NCBI RefSeq assembly: GCF_030817535.1
Contig: NZ_JAUSZL010000002.1
Location: 7,502,001-7,566,000, forward strand
Source of the DNA: Streptomyces sp. V3I8
GTDB taxonomy: Bacteria > Actinomycetota > Actinomycetes > Streptomycetales > Streptomycetaceae
DNA: 64,000 bases
Direction: 5' to 3'
Shown here in pieces: positions 15,600 through 25,544 of the stretch. How positions within the stretch are numbered: position 1 is the stretch's first letter; every line of letters begins with the position of its first letter. A model generated the notes under the pieces. The model saw nothing but the letters and a program-made list of their open reading frames with translations, did no database searches and had not been told where the DNA came from. Both the position numbers and the translations under genes were made by a program.

Positions 15600-16475
15600 T
15601 CAGCCGCCGGATTCAGCCGCATGAGGACTCAGCGCACCCATGCTGACCAGCACAATGATGACGATGCCGAGCGCGATGCGGTAGTAGACGAACGGCATGA
15701 AGCTCTTGGTCGTGATGAACTTCATGAACCACGCGATGACCGCGTAACCCACCAGGAACGCGATGACCGTGGCGAAGATCGTGGGCCCCCACGACACATG
15801 GCCGCCCTCGCTCGCGTCCTTCAGCTCGAACACGCCGGAGGCGAGCACCGCCGGGACGGCGAGCAGGAACGAGTAGCGGGCCGCGGCCTCGCGGGTGTAG
15901 CCCATCAGGAGACCGCCGCTGATGGTGGCGCCGGAGCGCGACACGCCGGGGACGAGGGCCATCGCCTGGCAGAGGCCGTAGATCAGGCCGTCCTTGACGC
16001 TCAGGTCGCGCAGGGACTTGCGCTCCCTCGCGGCCCGGTGCTTGCCGCCCGTCTCGTCACGCGCCGCCAGCCGGTCCGCGACCCCCAGGATGACGCCCAT
16101 CACGATCAGCGTGGTCGCGGTGACGCGCAGATCGCGGAACGGCCCCTCGATCTGGTCCTTGAGGGTGACGCCGAGGACGCCGATCGGAATCGAGCCGATG
16201 ATCACGAGCCAGCCCATCCGGGCGTCGTGGTCCTGGCGCATTTCCTTGTTGAACAGGGAACGGAACCACGCCGAGACGATCCGCGCGATGTCCTTCCGGA
16301 AATAGATCAGCACCGCCGCTTCCGTGCCGATCTGGGTGATCGCCGTGAAGGCCGCTCCCGGGTCCTCCCAGCCCGCGAACGCCGCGGTCAGCCGCAGGTG
16401 CGCGCTGGAGGAGACGGGCAGGAACTCGGTCAGCCCCTGGACGAGTCCGAGGATGAGGGATTCAAACCAAGACAT
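15600..16475 (-). CDS. uppP: Undecaprenyl-diphosphate phosphatase (BacA type)
   Basis: A 291-aa membrane enzyme that removes a phosphate from undecaprenyl diphosphate, recycling the lipid carrier for peptidoglycan synthesis and giving bacitracin tolerance. The two BacA signatures are present: QGLTEFLPVSSSAHL near residues 14-28 and PGVSRSGATISGGLLMG in the second half. Eight or so hydrophobic helices are visible. It is transcribed alone, divergent from the sugar operon. Both catalytic motifs are intact. Confidence 0.95.
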   Translation of the reverse strand: MSWFESLILGLVQGLTEFLPVSSSAHLRLTAAFAGWEDPGAAFTAITQIGTEAAVLIYFRKDIARIVSAWFRSLFNKEMRQDHDARMGWLVIIGSIPIGVLGVTLKDQIEGPFRDLRVTATTLIVMGVILGVADRLAARDETGGKHRAARERKSLRDLSVKDGLIYGLCQAMALVPGVSRSGATISGGLLMGYTREAAARYSFLLAVPAVLASGVFELKDASEGGHVSWGPTIFATVIAFLVGYAVIAWFMKFITTKSFMPFVYYRIALGIVIIVLVSMGALSPHAAESGG

Positions 16476-16886
16476 GAAGTTTCGTGATCCAAGTGCTGAT
16501 GGCGGGAGCGGAGCGAATGGACAGGCGTACGGGCCGCGTTGTCGTCCGCGGTGATCAGGCGCGCCCGGGGCAGCGTAGCGCCCCCGGATGACCGTACGAC
16601 GACAGGGCTCCCCGGTACGGGGCGCACGGGCCGACAGCGGGCATCGCCGGGAACGGCGGAGCGGGCCGCACGGAACGTCGACGAGGACCTGACGTGGGGG
16701 GCGGCGACGGGAGGTGCGCGGGGCGGTGACGGGAGTCGTGCGGTGCGACCGGGCGGGGCGCACGGGGCCGCAGCGCGCGTCGCGCCGGACCGCCGTCCGG
16801 GTCCCGCGGGCTCTGTCCTCAGGGCGGGCCCTGCCCTTGGGCCGGGCCCGGCTCCCGGAGGCGCGGGGAACCGCGCATTCTTTCGG

Positions 16887-16942
16887 CCCGGCCGGCGCCG
16901 CCGGCTCGGCCGCGCGCGGCCGAGCCGGCGGCGCCGGCCGGG
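16887..16942. terminator. 56-nt perfect palindrome (28-bp arms, no loop)
   Basis: Every base pairs around the centre between 16914 and 16915; the core reads GGCCGCGCGCGGCC. As RNA it would be a very stable hairpin. It ends 4 bp before the putative -35 box of the sugar operon, so it could insulate that promoter from upstream transcription. Confidence 0.65.
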
Positions 16943-16945
16943 GTG

Positions 16946-16999
16946 TTGACCCGCGACGACGTCGCCGCTTACGTTTCCGCGAGGAGTGAAAGCGCTTGC
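16946..16999 (+). promoter_or_regulatory. Promoter plus LacI-type operator of the sugar operon
   Basis: TTGACC (16946-16951) and TACGTT (16970-16975) are 18 bp apart, a fair HrdB-type promoter. GAAAGCGCTTGC at 16988-16999 differs by one base from the LacI-family consensus GAAAGCGCTTTC. It sits just downstream of the -10 box, where bound repressor would block initiation. Confidence 0.65.
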
Positions 17000-17108
17000 T
17001 ACGGCCGGACCGCCCCCTGGTCGCCGTGCCGGGCAGGCGTCCGCCAGGTCCGCCGTCACGTCCACCGTCACGTCCGCCGTCACGTCCGATGGAGCGCTGA
17101 TCCCGTCC

Positions 17109-18386
17109 ATGCGTACTTCCCGCGACGCCACCACCGGCAAGTCGCCCGACCCCGAATCCGGAAAACCTGCCGCGGCCCCCCTCGGAGGTGCCGGAGGCCT
17201 CGGAAGCCTCCGGGGGCGCCGTATCAGGGCCGCCGTCATCGGCACCGGGGCCATCGCCGCCGGCAGCCATCTGCCCGCGCTCGCCGCCCTCGCCGCCGAG
17301 GGCGAGGTGGAGGTCGTCGCCGCGGTCGACATCGACGCCGGCGCGGTGCGCCGGTTCTGCAGGGACGGCGGGGTCCCGCACGGGTACACCGACCTCGGCC
17401 GGATGCTGGCCGAACAGCGCCCGGACCTCGTCTCCGTCTGCACCCCGCCCACCCTGCACCGCGAGCAGACCGTCGCCGCGCTGCGCGCCGGTGCCTGGGT
17501 GTGGTGCGAGAAGCCGCCCGTGCCGTCCCTCGCCGACTTCGACGCCGTCGAGGCCGAGGAGGGCGACGGCGGTCCCTACGCCTCCATCGTCTTCCAGCAC
17601 CGTTTCGGTTCGGGCGCGCGGCACGTACGCCGCCTGATCGCCGACCGGGCCATGGGGCGGCCCCTGGTGGCCCACTGCCAGACCACCTGGTACCGCGACG
17701 CCGCCTACTACGCCGTGCCCTGGCGCGGCAGATGGGAGACCGAGGGCGGCGGCCCCGCCATGGGCCACGGCATCCACCAGATGGACCTCCTGCTCGACCT
17801 GCTCGGGCCGTGGAGCGAGGTGCGGGCCATGACCGGACGCCTGGTGCACGACGTGCAGACGGAGGACGTGTCGACCGCCCTCGTGCGGTTCCGGAGCGGC
17901 GCCCTCGCGACCGTGGTCAACAGCGTCCTCAGCCCGGACGAGGTCAGCCGCATCCGCATCGACTGCGAGCGCGCGACGGTCGAGCTGACCCACCTCTACG
18001 GGCACCGCAACGAGAACTGGCGCATCACCCCCGTACCGGACGAGCCGGCCGGGAACGTGGCCGCTTGGCGGGACTTCGGCGCCGACGTGCCCAGCTCGCA
18101 CCTCGCCCAGCTGCGCGAGCTGGTCGCGAGCATGCGCGCGGGGGAGCGGCCGCGCAGCAGCGGCACCGACGGGCGCACCGGCCTCGAACTGATCACCGCG
18201 CTCTACAAGTCGGCGTTCACGGACACGACCGTCCGGGCCGGCGGCATCGGCCCCGGCGACCCCTACTACACGGCCCTGCACGGCGGCGCCCCCGGCTGGG
18301 CACCCGCATCCGCCCCGGCCCCCGCATCCGCCTCCGTCCCCGCATCCGCACCCGCATCCGCGCCGCACGAGGAGACACCGGCATGA
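17109..18386 (+). CDS. Gfo/Idh/MocA family oxidoreductase
   Basis: A 425-aa NAD(P)-dependent sugar dehydrogenase-like protein. The Rossmann motif VIGTGAIAAGSH starts near residue 43 and the family lysine lies in CEKPP. GHGIHQMDLLLDLLG is in the alpha/beta C-terminal domain. An N-terminal extension of about 38 residues is Ala/Gly/Pro-rich, and the C-terminus ends in an Ala-Pro-Ser repeat tail. The ATG at 17109 is used although no strong ribosome binding site is visible; a start near residue 38 cannot be excluded. It overlaps the next gene by 4 nt. Confidence 0.84.
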   Translation: MRTSRDATTGKSPDPESGKPAAAPLGGAGGLGSLRGRRIRAAVIGTGAIAAGSHLPALAALAAEGEVEVVAAVDIDAGAVRRFCRDGGVPHGYTDLGRMLAEQRPDLVSVCTPPTLHREQTVAALRAGAWVWCEKPPVPSLADFDAVEAEEGDGGPYASIVFQHRFGSGARHVRRLIADRAMGRPLVAHCQTTWYRDAAYYAVPWRGRWETEGGGPAMGHGIHQMDLLLDLLGPWSEVRAMTGRLVHDVQTEDVSTALVRFRSGALATVVNSVLSPDEVSRIRIDCERATVELTHLYGHRNENWRITPVPDEPAGNVAAWRDFGADVPSSHLAQLRELVASMRAGERPRSSGTDGRTGLELITALYKSAFTDTTVRAGGIGPGDPYYTALHGGAPGWAPASAPAPASASVPASAPASAPHEETPA

Positions 18387-19327
18387 CCGCACGAGAGGGC
18401 CTGCGCGTCGTCCACGCCCACGGCGACCGCGTCACGGTCACCGAACCCACCACCGGCGTGGAGCTGTTCAGCTACGTGTACGGCCCGGAGGCGGCCTGGG
18501 AGGCCCCGAAACCGTATCTGCACCCGATCAGGACCCTCGCCGGCGACGTCGTCACGGACTACCGGCCCAACGACCACCGCTGGCACAAGGGTCTGCAGAT
18601 GACCGCCTCGCACCTGTCGGGGGCGAACCTGTGGGGCGGCAACACGTATGTGCACGGCGAGGGGTATCTCGAACTGCCCGAGCGGGTCGGGTCGATGCGG
18701 CACGTCGCCTTCGACCGGGTCGGGACGGACGGCGCCGAACCGGGTGGCGCGGTCATCGCGGAGCGGCTCACCTGGCACCCGTACGACGGCTCGCTCTGGG
18801 CGCAGGAGGAGCGCCGCGTCGAGGTGCGCGACGTGGATCCCGCGTCCGGCTCGTGGGCGCTGACCTGGACGACCTCCGTCACCAACCGCCGGGACGAACC
18901 CCTGCGGTTCGGCAGTCCCACGACGGCCGGGCGCGAACTGGCCGGGTACACCGGCCTGTTCTGGCGCGGCCCCCGGGGCTTCCGGGGCGGGCGGATCATC
19001 GGCCCGGACGCGGAGGGCCCCGGACTCATGGGGCGGCAGGCGCCCTGGCTCGCGTACCGCGCCGAGCACGACGGCGCCGACGGGCACGCGACGCTCGTCT
19101 TCGCGCACGCCCCCGAGAACGACCACACGGGCGGGAACGGGGCCCACCCCGCCCACTGGTTCGTCCGCGACGAGCCCTTCGCGGCCGTCGCGCCCTCCCT
19201 CGCCTTCTTCGACGAACTGGAACTGGCGCCCGGCGACACGCTCACCCGCCGCTACCGCGTGGTCGTCGCCGACGGTGCCTGGGAGCGCGCGCAGATCGCC
19301 GAGTACCTGGCGGAGCACCCGTGGTGA
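18383..19327 (+). CDS. PmoA family protein (DUF6807-like)
   Basis: A 314-aa cytoplasmic protein of the family annotated PmoA-like, usually found beside Gfo/Idh dehydrogenases in sugar clusters. Characteristic stretches are KPYLHPIRTLAGDVVTDYRP, DHRWHKGLQMT and TGLFWRGPRGFRGG. It is not the particulate methane monooxygenase subunit and no copper-site motif is seen. Its biochemical role is unknown; operon position (ATGA overlap upstream, GTGA overlap downstream) implies action on the same carbohydrate as the neighbouring dehydrogenase. Confidence 0.75.
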   Translation: MTAREGLRVVHAHGDRVTVTEPTTGVELFSYVYGPEAAWEAPKPYLHPIRTLAGDVVTDYRPNDHRWHKGLQMTASHLSGANLWGGNTYVHGEGYLELPERVGSMRHVAFDRVGTDGAEPGGAVIAERLTWHPYDGSLWAQEERRVEVRDVDPASGSWALTWTTSVTNRRDEPLRFGSPTTAGRELAGYTGLFWRGPRGFRGGRIIGPDAEGPGLMGRQAPWLAYRAEHDGADGHATLVFAHAPENDHTGGNGAHPAHWFVRDEPFAAVAPSLAFFDELELAPGDTLTRRYRVVVADGAWERAQIAEYLAEHPW

Positions 19328-20064
19328 GCGCCGACGGCGACCGCGCCGGGACGCCGCAGGGCTTCGGCGGTCTGCCCGGCGGGGTCGCCGTCTCGCACCT
19401 GCGCGTCTACGACTGGCCCGCCGACGACGGCGTGTGCGGCGGAACACCCCATCTGCACCTGACCTGTTCGGAGGCGTACGTCGTCACCGGCGGCCGGGGC
19501 GCGGTGCAGACGCTGACCACCTCCGGGTACGAGGTCACGCCGCTCACGCCCGGCACGGTCGCCCGGTTCACGCCCGGCACCGTCCACCGGCTGGTCGACG
19601 AGGGCGGCCTGCGCATCACCGTCCTCATGCAGAACGGCGGGCTGCCGGAAGCGGGGGACGCGGTGCTCACGCTGCCCCCCGCGTACCTGAGCGACCCGCG
19701 GACCTACGCCGCCGCGACCGTGATCCCGGCGGACGCGCCCGAGGAGGAGAGGGAGCGGATCGCCCGCGTCCGGCGCGACCTCGCCCTGACGGGGTACCGG
19801 GCGCTGCGCGAGGCGGACGGGCCCGAACCCCTCGCCGCGTTCCACCGGGCCGCCGCGGCCCTCGTGCGGCCCCGGCTCGCCGAGTGGCGGGAGCGGTGGC
19901 GGCGGGGTGCCGCGGCGGCCTCCGCGGCGACGGGGGAACAGCTCGACCGGCTGGAGCGCGGGGACGTGTCCCACCTCGCGGAGGCCGCCGTACGGGCCGA
20001 ACAGCCCTCGGAGTACGGGAAGTACGGCATGTGCGGGCGGCTCGACGTGTACCGGGCGCAGTAG
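19324..20064 (+). CDS. Cupin-domain protein
   Basis: A 246-aa protein. HLHLTCSEAYVVTGGRG and PGTVHRLVDEGG mark one cupin barrel (about residues 30-110) with the His/Glu/His metal-ligand pattern. The C-terminal half is helical and Arg/Ala-rich. The GTG at 19324 overlaps the preceding stop by 4 nt. A sugar isomerase or sugar-sensing role fits the operon, but specificity is unknown. Confidence 0.75.
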   Translation: MSADGDRAGTPQGFGGLPGGVAVSHLRVYDWPADDGVCGGTPHLHLTCSEAYVVTGGRGAVQTLTTSGYEVTPLTPGTVARFTPGTVHRLVDEGGLRITVLMQNGGLPEAGDAVLTLPPAYLSDPRTYAAATVIPADAPEEERERIARVRRDLALTGYRALREADGPEPLAAFHRAAAALVRPRLAEWRERWRRGAAAASAATGEQLDRLERGDVSHLAEAAVRAEQPSEYGKYGMCGRLDVYRAQ

Positions 20065-20090
20065 CCGGCGCCGTCGGGTCCCGGACGGGC

Positions 20091-20579
20091 TCACACCCCC
20101 GCGGGCCCCGTGGCCGTCCAGCCCGGCGTCTGCGGATGGGCCGTCAGGTCGTCGTGGCGGACCTTCTCGCCGCACTCCGCGCAGATGACGACCGGGACCA
20201 GTTCATGGCCGCCGGGACGGCCGCCGGCCTGTCCGCGGCCCTCCATGTGTTCGAGCACCATCGGACGGCCGCCGTCGTCGAGGTGCCGGTCGCCCCACGC
20301 CATGAGCGTCAGCAGCACCGGCTCCAGCTCCAGACCGGCCCCGGTGGCCCGGTACTCGTAACGCGGCGGCTTCTCGCTGTACGCGACCTTCTCCAGCAGA
20401 TCCGCCTCGACGAGCCGCTTCAGCCGGGCCGCCAGGACGTCCCGCGGGGCGCCGGTGTTGCGGACCAGTTGGTCGAACCGCGTGGCCCCCAGGGTCACCT
20501 CGCGCAGCACGAGCAGGGAGTACTTTTCGCCGACGAGGGCGAGGGTGCCGGCGATCGAACAGGGGCGGGCGTCCTTCAT
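20091..20579 (-). CDS. HxlR family transcriptional regulator
   Basis: A 162-aa winged-helix regulator. The N-terminal Cys common in HxlR proteins is in DARPCSIAGTLALVGEKYSLLVLRE, followed by GATRFDQLVRNTGAPRDVLAARLKRLVEADLLEK. A C-terminal extension carries a CAECGE zinc-ribbon-like half-site, so it may respond to redox or metal. It is divergent from the thiolase gene, with a clear inverted repeat between them. Confidence 0.87.
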   Translation of the reverse strand: MKDARPCSIAGTLALVGEKYSLLVLREVTLGATRFDQLVRNTGAPRDVLAARLKRLVEADLLEKVAYSEKPPRYEYRATGAGLELEPVLLTLMAWGDRHLDDGGRPMVLEHMEGRGQAGGRPGGHELVPVVICAECGEKVRHDDLTAHPQTPGWTATGPAGV

Positions 20580-20596
20580 GGCGCCCAGTCTACGGG

Positions 20597-20619
20597 GTGG
20601 GTTGGTTCTTCCAACCCAC
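20597..20619. promoter_or_regulatory. HxlR operator (GTGGGTTGG-N5-CCAACCCAC)
   Basis: Perfect 9-bp inverted arms separated by TTCTT, starting 18 bp upstream of the HxlR ATG and 90 bp before the thiolase ATG. Partial repeats of the arm (CCCACTGGGTTACC, AACCCACTGA) follow toward the thiolase. Control of both genes is likely. Confidence 0.72.
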
Positions 20620-20708
20620 TGGGTTACCGTGGAGTCACCCAGTCGGTCCGGAATCCAAACCCACTGACTCCGGCGCCGCTTCCGACACTGATCCCGAGGA
20701 GCCGGACC

Positions 20709-21878
20709 ATGCGTGACGCAGTCATCGTCGAAGCCGTACGCACCCCGATCGGCAAAGGCAGGCCGAACGGCGCGCTCGCCCACGTCCATCCCGTGGAACT
20801 CCTCGCCCACACGCTCCGTACGCTCGTCGAGCGGTCCGGTGTCGACCCCGCGCTCATCGACGACGTGATCGGCGGCACGGTCGACCAGGTCGGCGAGCAG
20901 GCCATGAACACCACCCGGTACGCCGTCCTGTCGGCGGGCTTCCCCGAGTCGGTGCCGGCGACGACGGTGGACCGCCAGTGCGGGTCCTCCCAGCAGGCCG
21001 TGCACTTCGCTGCCCAGGGCGTCATTTCCGGGGCGTACGACCTGGTCGTGGCCTGCGGAGTGGAGTCGATGAGCCGGGTGCCGATGTGGTCGAACGTCCC
21101 GGAGGGCAAGGACCCCTTCGGGCCCGGGGTGGCCGCGCGCCACCCCGGGGGCCTGGTCCCGCAGGGCATCAGCGCCGAGCTGATCGCGGCGAAGTGGTCG
21201 GTGTCCCGGGAGCGGATGGACGCCTTCGCGGTGGAGTCGCACCGCAGGGCCGCGGCCGCGTGGGAGGGCGGACTGTTCGACGCCGAGGCCGCGCCCCTCG
21301 ACGGGGTGACGCGCGACGAGTGCGTGCGGCCGGACAGCAGCACGGAGGTCCTGGCCGGGCTCAGGTCCGCCTACTACGACCCGGGCTTCGGCGAGCGCTT
21401 CCCGCAGATCGACTGGAACGTCACCGCGGGCAACGCCAGCCCGGTCAACGACGGCGCCTCGGCCGTGCTCATCACGTCCGGCGAGACCGCGGCCCGGCTG
21501 GGCCTGCGGCCGCTGGCCCGGCTGCACAGCTTCGCCGTCACCGGGTCCGACCCGCTGCTGATGCTCACCGGTGTCGTCCCGGCCACCGAGAAGGTGCTGC
21601 GCCGGGCCTCGTTGACCCTCGACGACATCGACCTCTTCGAGGTCAACGAGGCGTTCTCCAGTGTGGTGCTCGCCTGGCAGCAGGAGACGGGCGCCGACCT
21701 CGCCAAGGTCAACGTGCACGGCGGTGCGATCGCGATCGGCCATCCGCTCGGCGCGAGCGGGACGCGGCTGACGACCACCCTCGTCCACGCGATGCGGGAG
21801 CGTGGGGCCCGGTACGCGCTGCAGACGATGTGCGAGGCGGGCGGACTGGCCAACGCGATGGTGCTGGAAGGCCTGTAG
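20709..21878 (+). CDS. Acetyl-CoA C-acyltransferase (thiolase)
   Basis: A 389-aa thiolase of full length. The acylation nucleophile is C91 in DRQCGSSQQA. GHPLGASGTRL contains the catalytic His, and MCEAGG holds the second Cys near the end. EAFSSVV and NVHGGAIAIGHP are intact. It cleaves or forms beta-ketoacyl-CoA in fatty-acid or acetoacetyl-CoA metabolism. It stands alone behind the HxlR operator, so it is probably induced by a reactive or lipophilic compound rather than belonging to a beta-oxidation operon. Confidence 0.92.
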   Translation: MRDAVIVEAVRTPIGKGRPNGALAHVHPVELLAHTLRTLVERSGVDPALIDDVIGGTVDQVGEQAMNTTRYAVLSAGFPESVPATTVDRQCGSSQQAVHFAAQGVISGAYDLVVACGVESMSRVPMWSNVPEGKDPFGPGVAARHPGGLVPQGISAELIAAKWSVSRERMDAFAVESHRRAAAAWEGGLFDAEAAPLDGVTRDECVRPDSSTEVLAGLRSAYYDPGFGERFPQIDWNVTAGNASPVNDGASAVLITSGETAARLGLRPLARLHSFAVTGSDPLLMLTGVVPATEKVLRRASLTLDDIDLFEVNEAFSSVVLAWQQETGADLAKVNVHGGAIAIGHPLGASGTRLTTTLVHAMRERGARYALQTMCEAGGLANAMVLEGL

Positions 21879-21924
21879 CCACCGCGGGGCCAGGGCCAGG
21901 GCCCGCGGGCCGGGGCGGCCGGTG

Positions 21925-22698
21925 TCAGCGGGCGCGGATCTGGTGGCGCTTGCGCCAGGCGACGACCGCGCCGACCAGGGCGGGGAGTGCGATGAAGCCC
22001 ATCGCGATCAGGAAGGCCGGGGAGGTCGGGGCCGAGGCGCGGGCACCCGCGACGGCGTACGCGGCGGTGTTGGGGATCGAGCCGAGACCGGTGGCGAGAA
22101 GGAAGGGGAACCAGCTCATCCGGGACACCGACGCGCAGTAGTTCGCGGCCCAGAACGGCACCCCGGGGAAGAGTCGCGCGGCCATCATCGAGCGGAAGCC
22201 GTGCCGGCTGAGCTGCCCGTCGGCGGCCTTCAGCCAGCGGCCGCGCACCAACGGCCGCAGCGCGTCCTGCCCCAGCATCCGGCCGAGCCCGAAGGCGATT
22301 CCGGCCCCGAGGACCGTGCCTGCGAGCGCCGCCCCGAGCCCCAGCTGCGAGCCGAAGAGGGCGCCCGCCGCGAGGTTGAGGATCGGCCGGGGCACGAACG
22401 CGACCGTGCACAGGCCGTACGCGACCGCGAAGACCAGGGCCGCCGCGGCGCCGTTCAACTGCGGTGGCCAGCCGTCGGACAGCAGTCTCTGCGGCTCGAA
22501 CAGCAGTACCGTCCCGGCGGCCGACAGCAGGAGCGCGACCAGCAGCGAGAGCCGGGACCACGGCGAGAGCAGTGCTCTCGTGCAGCGGGCGGCCAGGCCC
22601 GTGGGCACGGTGGTGAACTCGACGGGGACGAGTTCTGTCGCGGGGAGGGGGGGAGTGACCGTGGCGGTGCCCCCAGAGCGGGTGGTGGCATCGAGCAT
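21925..22698 (-). CDS. TVP38/TMEM64 family membrane protein
   Basis: A 257-aa integral membrane protein of the VTT (DedA-related) domain group. GALFGSQLGLGAALAGTVLGAGIAFGLGR is the re-entrant/glycine-rich core; FPGVPFWAANYCASVSRMSWFPFLLATGLGSIPN follows. About six helices are visible, with a short charged C-tail. Related proteins move phospholipids or undecaprenyl phosphate between leaflets; the function here is not known. It converges with the thiolase gene. Confidence 0.84.
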   Translation of the reverse strand: MLDATTRSGGTATVTPPLPATELVPVEFTTVPTGLAARCTRALLSPWSRLSLLVALLLSAAGTVLLFEPQRLLSDGWPPQLNGAAAALVFAVAYGLCTVAFVPRPILNLAAGALFGSQLGLGAALAGTVLGAGIAFGLGRMLGQDALRPLVRGRWLKAADGQLSRHGFRSMMAARLFPGVPFWAANYCASVSRMSWFPFLLATGLGSIPNTAAYAVAGARASAPTSPAFLIAMGFIALPALVGAVVAWRKRHQIRAR

Positions 22699-23409
22699 CC
22701 GGTGACACTAACCGACCCGTGTATGTGATTGCCGTATGGAACGTCTCACGGGCGTCACAGCTTCCGGAACGCCGGACGGCTGTTCGGAACCGCCGCCGGG
22801 CGGTCCGGCGGACCCCGTGCCCGGCCGGCCGGCCCCCGGCCACGCCGCCGCGGCCGGTCCGGAACGGGCCGCACGGACGCGCGCGTGACAGGAGGGACCT
22901 CACCCCTTCACCGGGCCTGACCACGGCTGACGGTCGCGCACCCGGTTCGGGCGGTCCTGCGGGGGATGCCGCGCGCGGACGGAACCCGCCGCACGGCGGT
23001 GGCGTCGCGCGGCCGGCGGTCACCGGCACACGCGTACCGGTACTTCACCGCCGGCCATCCGCACCGCATGTGAGGCGTCTCTCGTCCGTGGCCCCGTCCG
23101 TGGTCCTGTCCGGGTCCCGTCCGGGACCCGTGGAAAACCATTCGACGCGGCCGTGGCCGTCGGCGATGATCGCCTCATGTTCCGGTACGCCTTCCCTTTC
23201 GCAGCGCCCGCAGTCGCGGACGCCCCGAAGGCTGCCGTCGTGAACACCGTGGCCGCCGCAGAAGGCGCCCGAAGCTGACCCTTCCCGGATCGTCCGGCGG
23301 ACCCCGCAGGGGGAGGGTCGGCAAGTCCTCGGGGTCCCCGTTCCGGCCGATCTGACGCCGGGGCCATCCCTCAGCTCTGCTGAAACCGAAGAGGCTTCGA
23401 GGTACAGCC
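22699..23409. other. Long gap upstream of tuf3
   Basis: About 710 bp with no supported gene. A hairpin (CGGGTCCC, 4-nt loop, GGGACCCG) lies at 23111-23130. A long leader or several promoters for tuf3 are plausible, since tuf3-type genes are reported to respond to growth state, but I cannot place a promoter with confidence. Confidence 0.45.
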
Positions 23410-24579
<1,170 letters not shown>

Positions 24580-24591
24580 ACCGCTCCACCG

Positions 24592-24631
24592 CCGCCGCCC
24601 GCCTCCCGTCCGGACGGGAGGCGGGCGGCGG
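24592..24631. terminator. tuf3 terminator, 20-bp perfect inverted repeat
   Basis: Arms run 24592-24611 and 24612-24631 (core CTCCCGTCC/GGACGGGAG), starting 13 bp after the tuf3 stop. It is followed by a purine-rich tract rather than T residues. Confidence 0.8.
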
Positions 24632-24679
24632 GCGGGAAAGAGGCGGGCCGGTGCCTCGCCCCGCGGGCACAATGGACCC

Positions 24680-25525
24680 GTGGACGAGCCGATACCCGTG
24701 ACCAGGACCGTGGACCACGGGACCGCCAAGCTGATGCCGGACGTCGACCGGGAGCGGGCCTGGCTGCTGACCGTCGACGGGGCGCCGCAGTCGTACGTCG
24801 ACCTGGACGAGCCGACGCACCTGGAGTTCGAGTACACGCGGCGCCTCGGGCACGTCCTGGACTCGGTCGCGGCGCCGGGACGCCCGCTGGACGCGCTGCA
24901 CCTCGGCGGCGGGGCGCTCACGCTGCCCCGCTACCTCGCCGCGACCCGGCCCGGGTCCCGGCAGGACGTCGTCGACGCCGACAGCGCCCTCCTGGACCTC
25001 GTCGGCGAGTACCTGCCGGTCCCCGCGGACGCGGGCATCGCGCTGCACGGCGCGGACGCCCGCGCCTGGCTCGAGTCCGCCCCCGCCGCCTGCGCCGACG
25101 TCCTGATCGCCGACGTCTTCGGGGGTTCCCGGGTACCGGCGCACCTGACCTCGGTGGCGTACGCGCGCGAGGCCGTACGGGTGCTGCGGGGCGACGGCGT
25201 GTACCTGGCGAACCTCGCCGACGCCTCGCCCTTCGCCTTTCTGCGCTCGCAACTGGCCACGTTCGCCACGGTGTTCGAGGAGCTCGTGCTGATCGCCGAG
25301 CCGGGCGTGCTGCGCGGCCGCCGCTTCGGCAACGCGGTCCTGGTCGCCTCGCACCGGCCGCTCGACACCGCCACCCTGATACGCCGCACGGCCGCCGACG
25401 CCTTTCCGGCGCGGGTCGAGCACGGGGACACGCTGCGGGTCTTCACGGGGGACGCGCGTCCCGTACGGGACGAGGACGCGGTGGGGTCGCCGGTGCCGCC
25501 GGACGGGGCGTTCGGCATCGGCTGA
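24680..25525 (+). CDS. Spermidine-synthase-like (PABMT superfamily) protein
   Basis: A 281-aa Rossmann-fold protein. LHLGGGALTLPRYLA is the nucleotide-binding loop, VDADSALLDLVGEYL the acidic second strand, and DVLIADVFGG the catalytic-region aspartate stretch of spermidine/spermine synthases. Conserved polyamine-binding residues are not all recognisable, so it may be a related methyltransferase-like protein of unknown substrate, as is common in actinomycetes. The GTG at 24680 begins the frame; the stop lies 20 bp from the convergent exporter gene. Confidence 0.75.
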   Translation: MDEPIPVTRTVDHGTAKLMPDVDRERAWLLTVDGAPQSYVDLDEPTHLEFEYTRRLGHVLDSVAAPGRPLDALHLGGGALTLPRYLAATRPGSRQDVVDADSALLDLVGEYLPVPADAGIALHGADARAWLESAPAACADVLIADVFGGSRVPAHLTSVAYAREAVRVLRGDGVYLANLADASPFAFLRSQLATFATVFEELVLIAEPGVLRGRRFGNAVLVASHRPLDTATLIRRTAADAFPARVEHGDTLRVFTGDARPVRDEDAVGSPVPPDGAFGIG

Positions 25526-25544
25526 CCGGTGGAGGCGAGGACGC

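Larger units (their letters stand above)
16476..17108. other. Long intergenic region between uppP and the sugar operon
   Basis: About 630 bp, extremely G+C-rich, without a supported gene. It contains the 56-nt palindrome, a sigma-70-like promoter and a LacI-type operator near its right end, described separately. The left 400 bp hold only low-complexity G/C sequence. Confidence 0.55.

Noticed and set aside
15600..18392. Very long leftward open frame covering the sugar operon
   Set aside because: Only its last 291 codons (uppP) match a protein family; the rest is a mirror frame of the high-G+C Gfo/Idh gene on the other strand.
18383..19327. Particulate methane monooxygenase subunit, suggested by the PmoA family label
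   Set aside because: The protein is soluble, without the membrane helices or metal ligands of methane monooxygenase; the label is a naming artefact of the family.
23177..23278. Open frame of 33 codons upstream of tuf3
   Set aside because: No ribosome binding site, ordinary composition and no recognisable leader or attenuator features.
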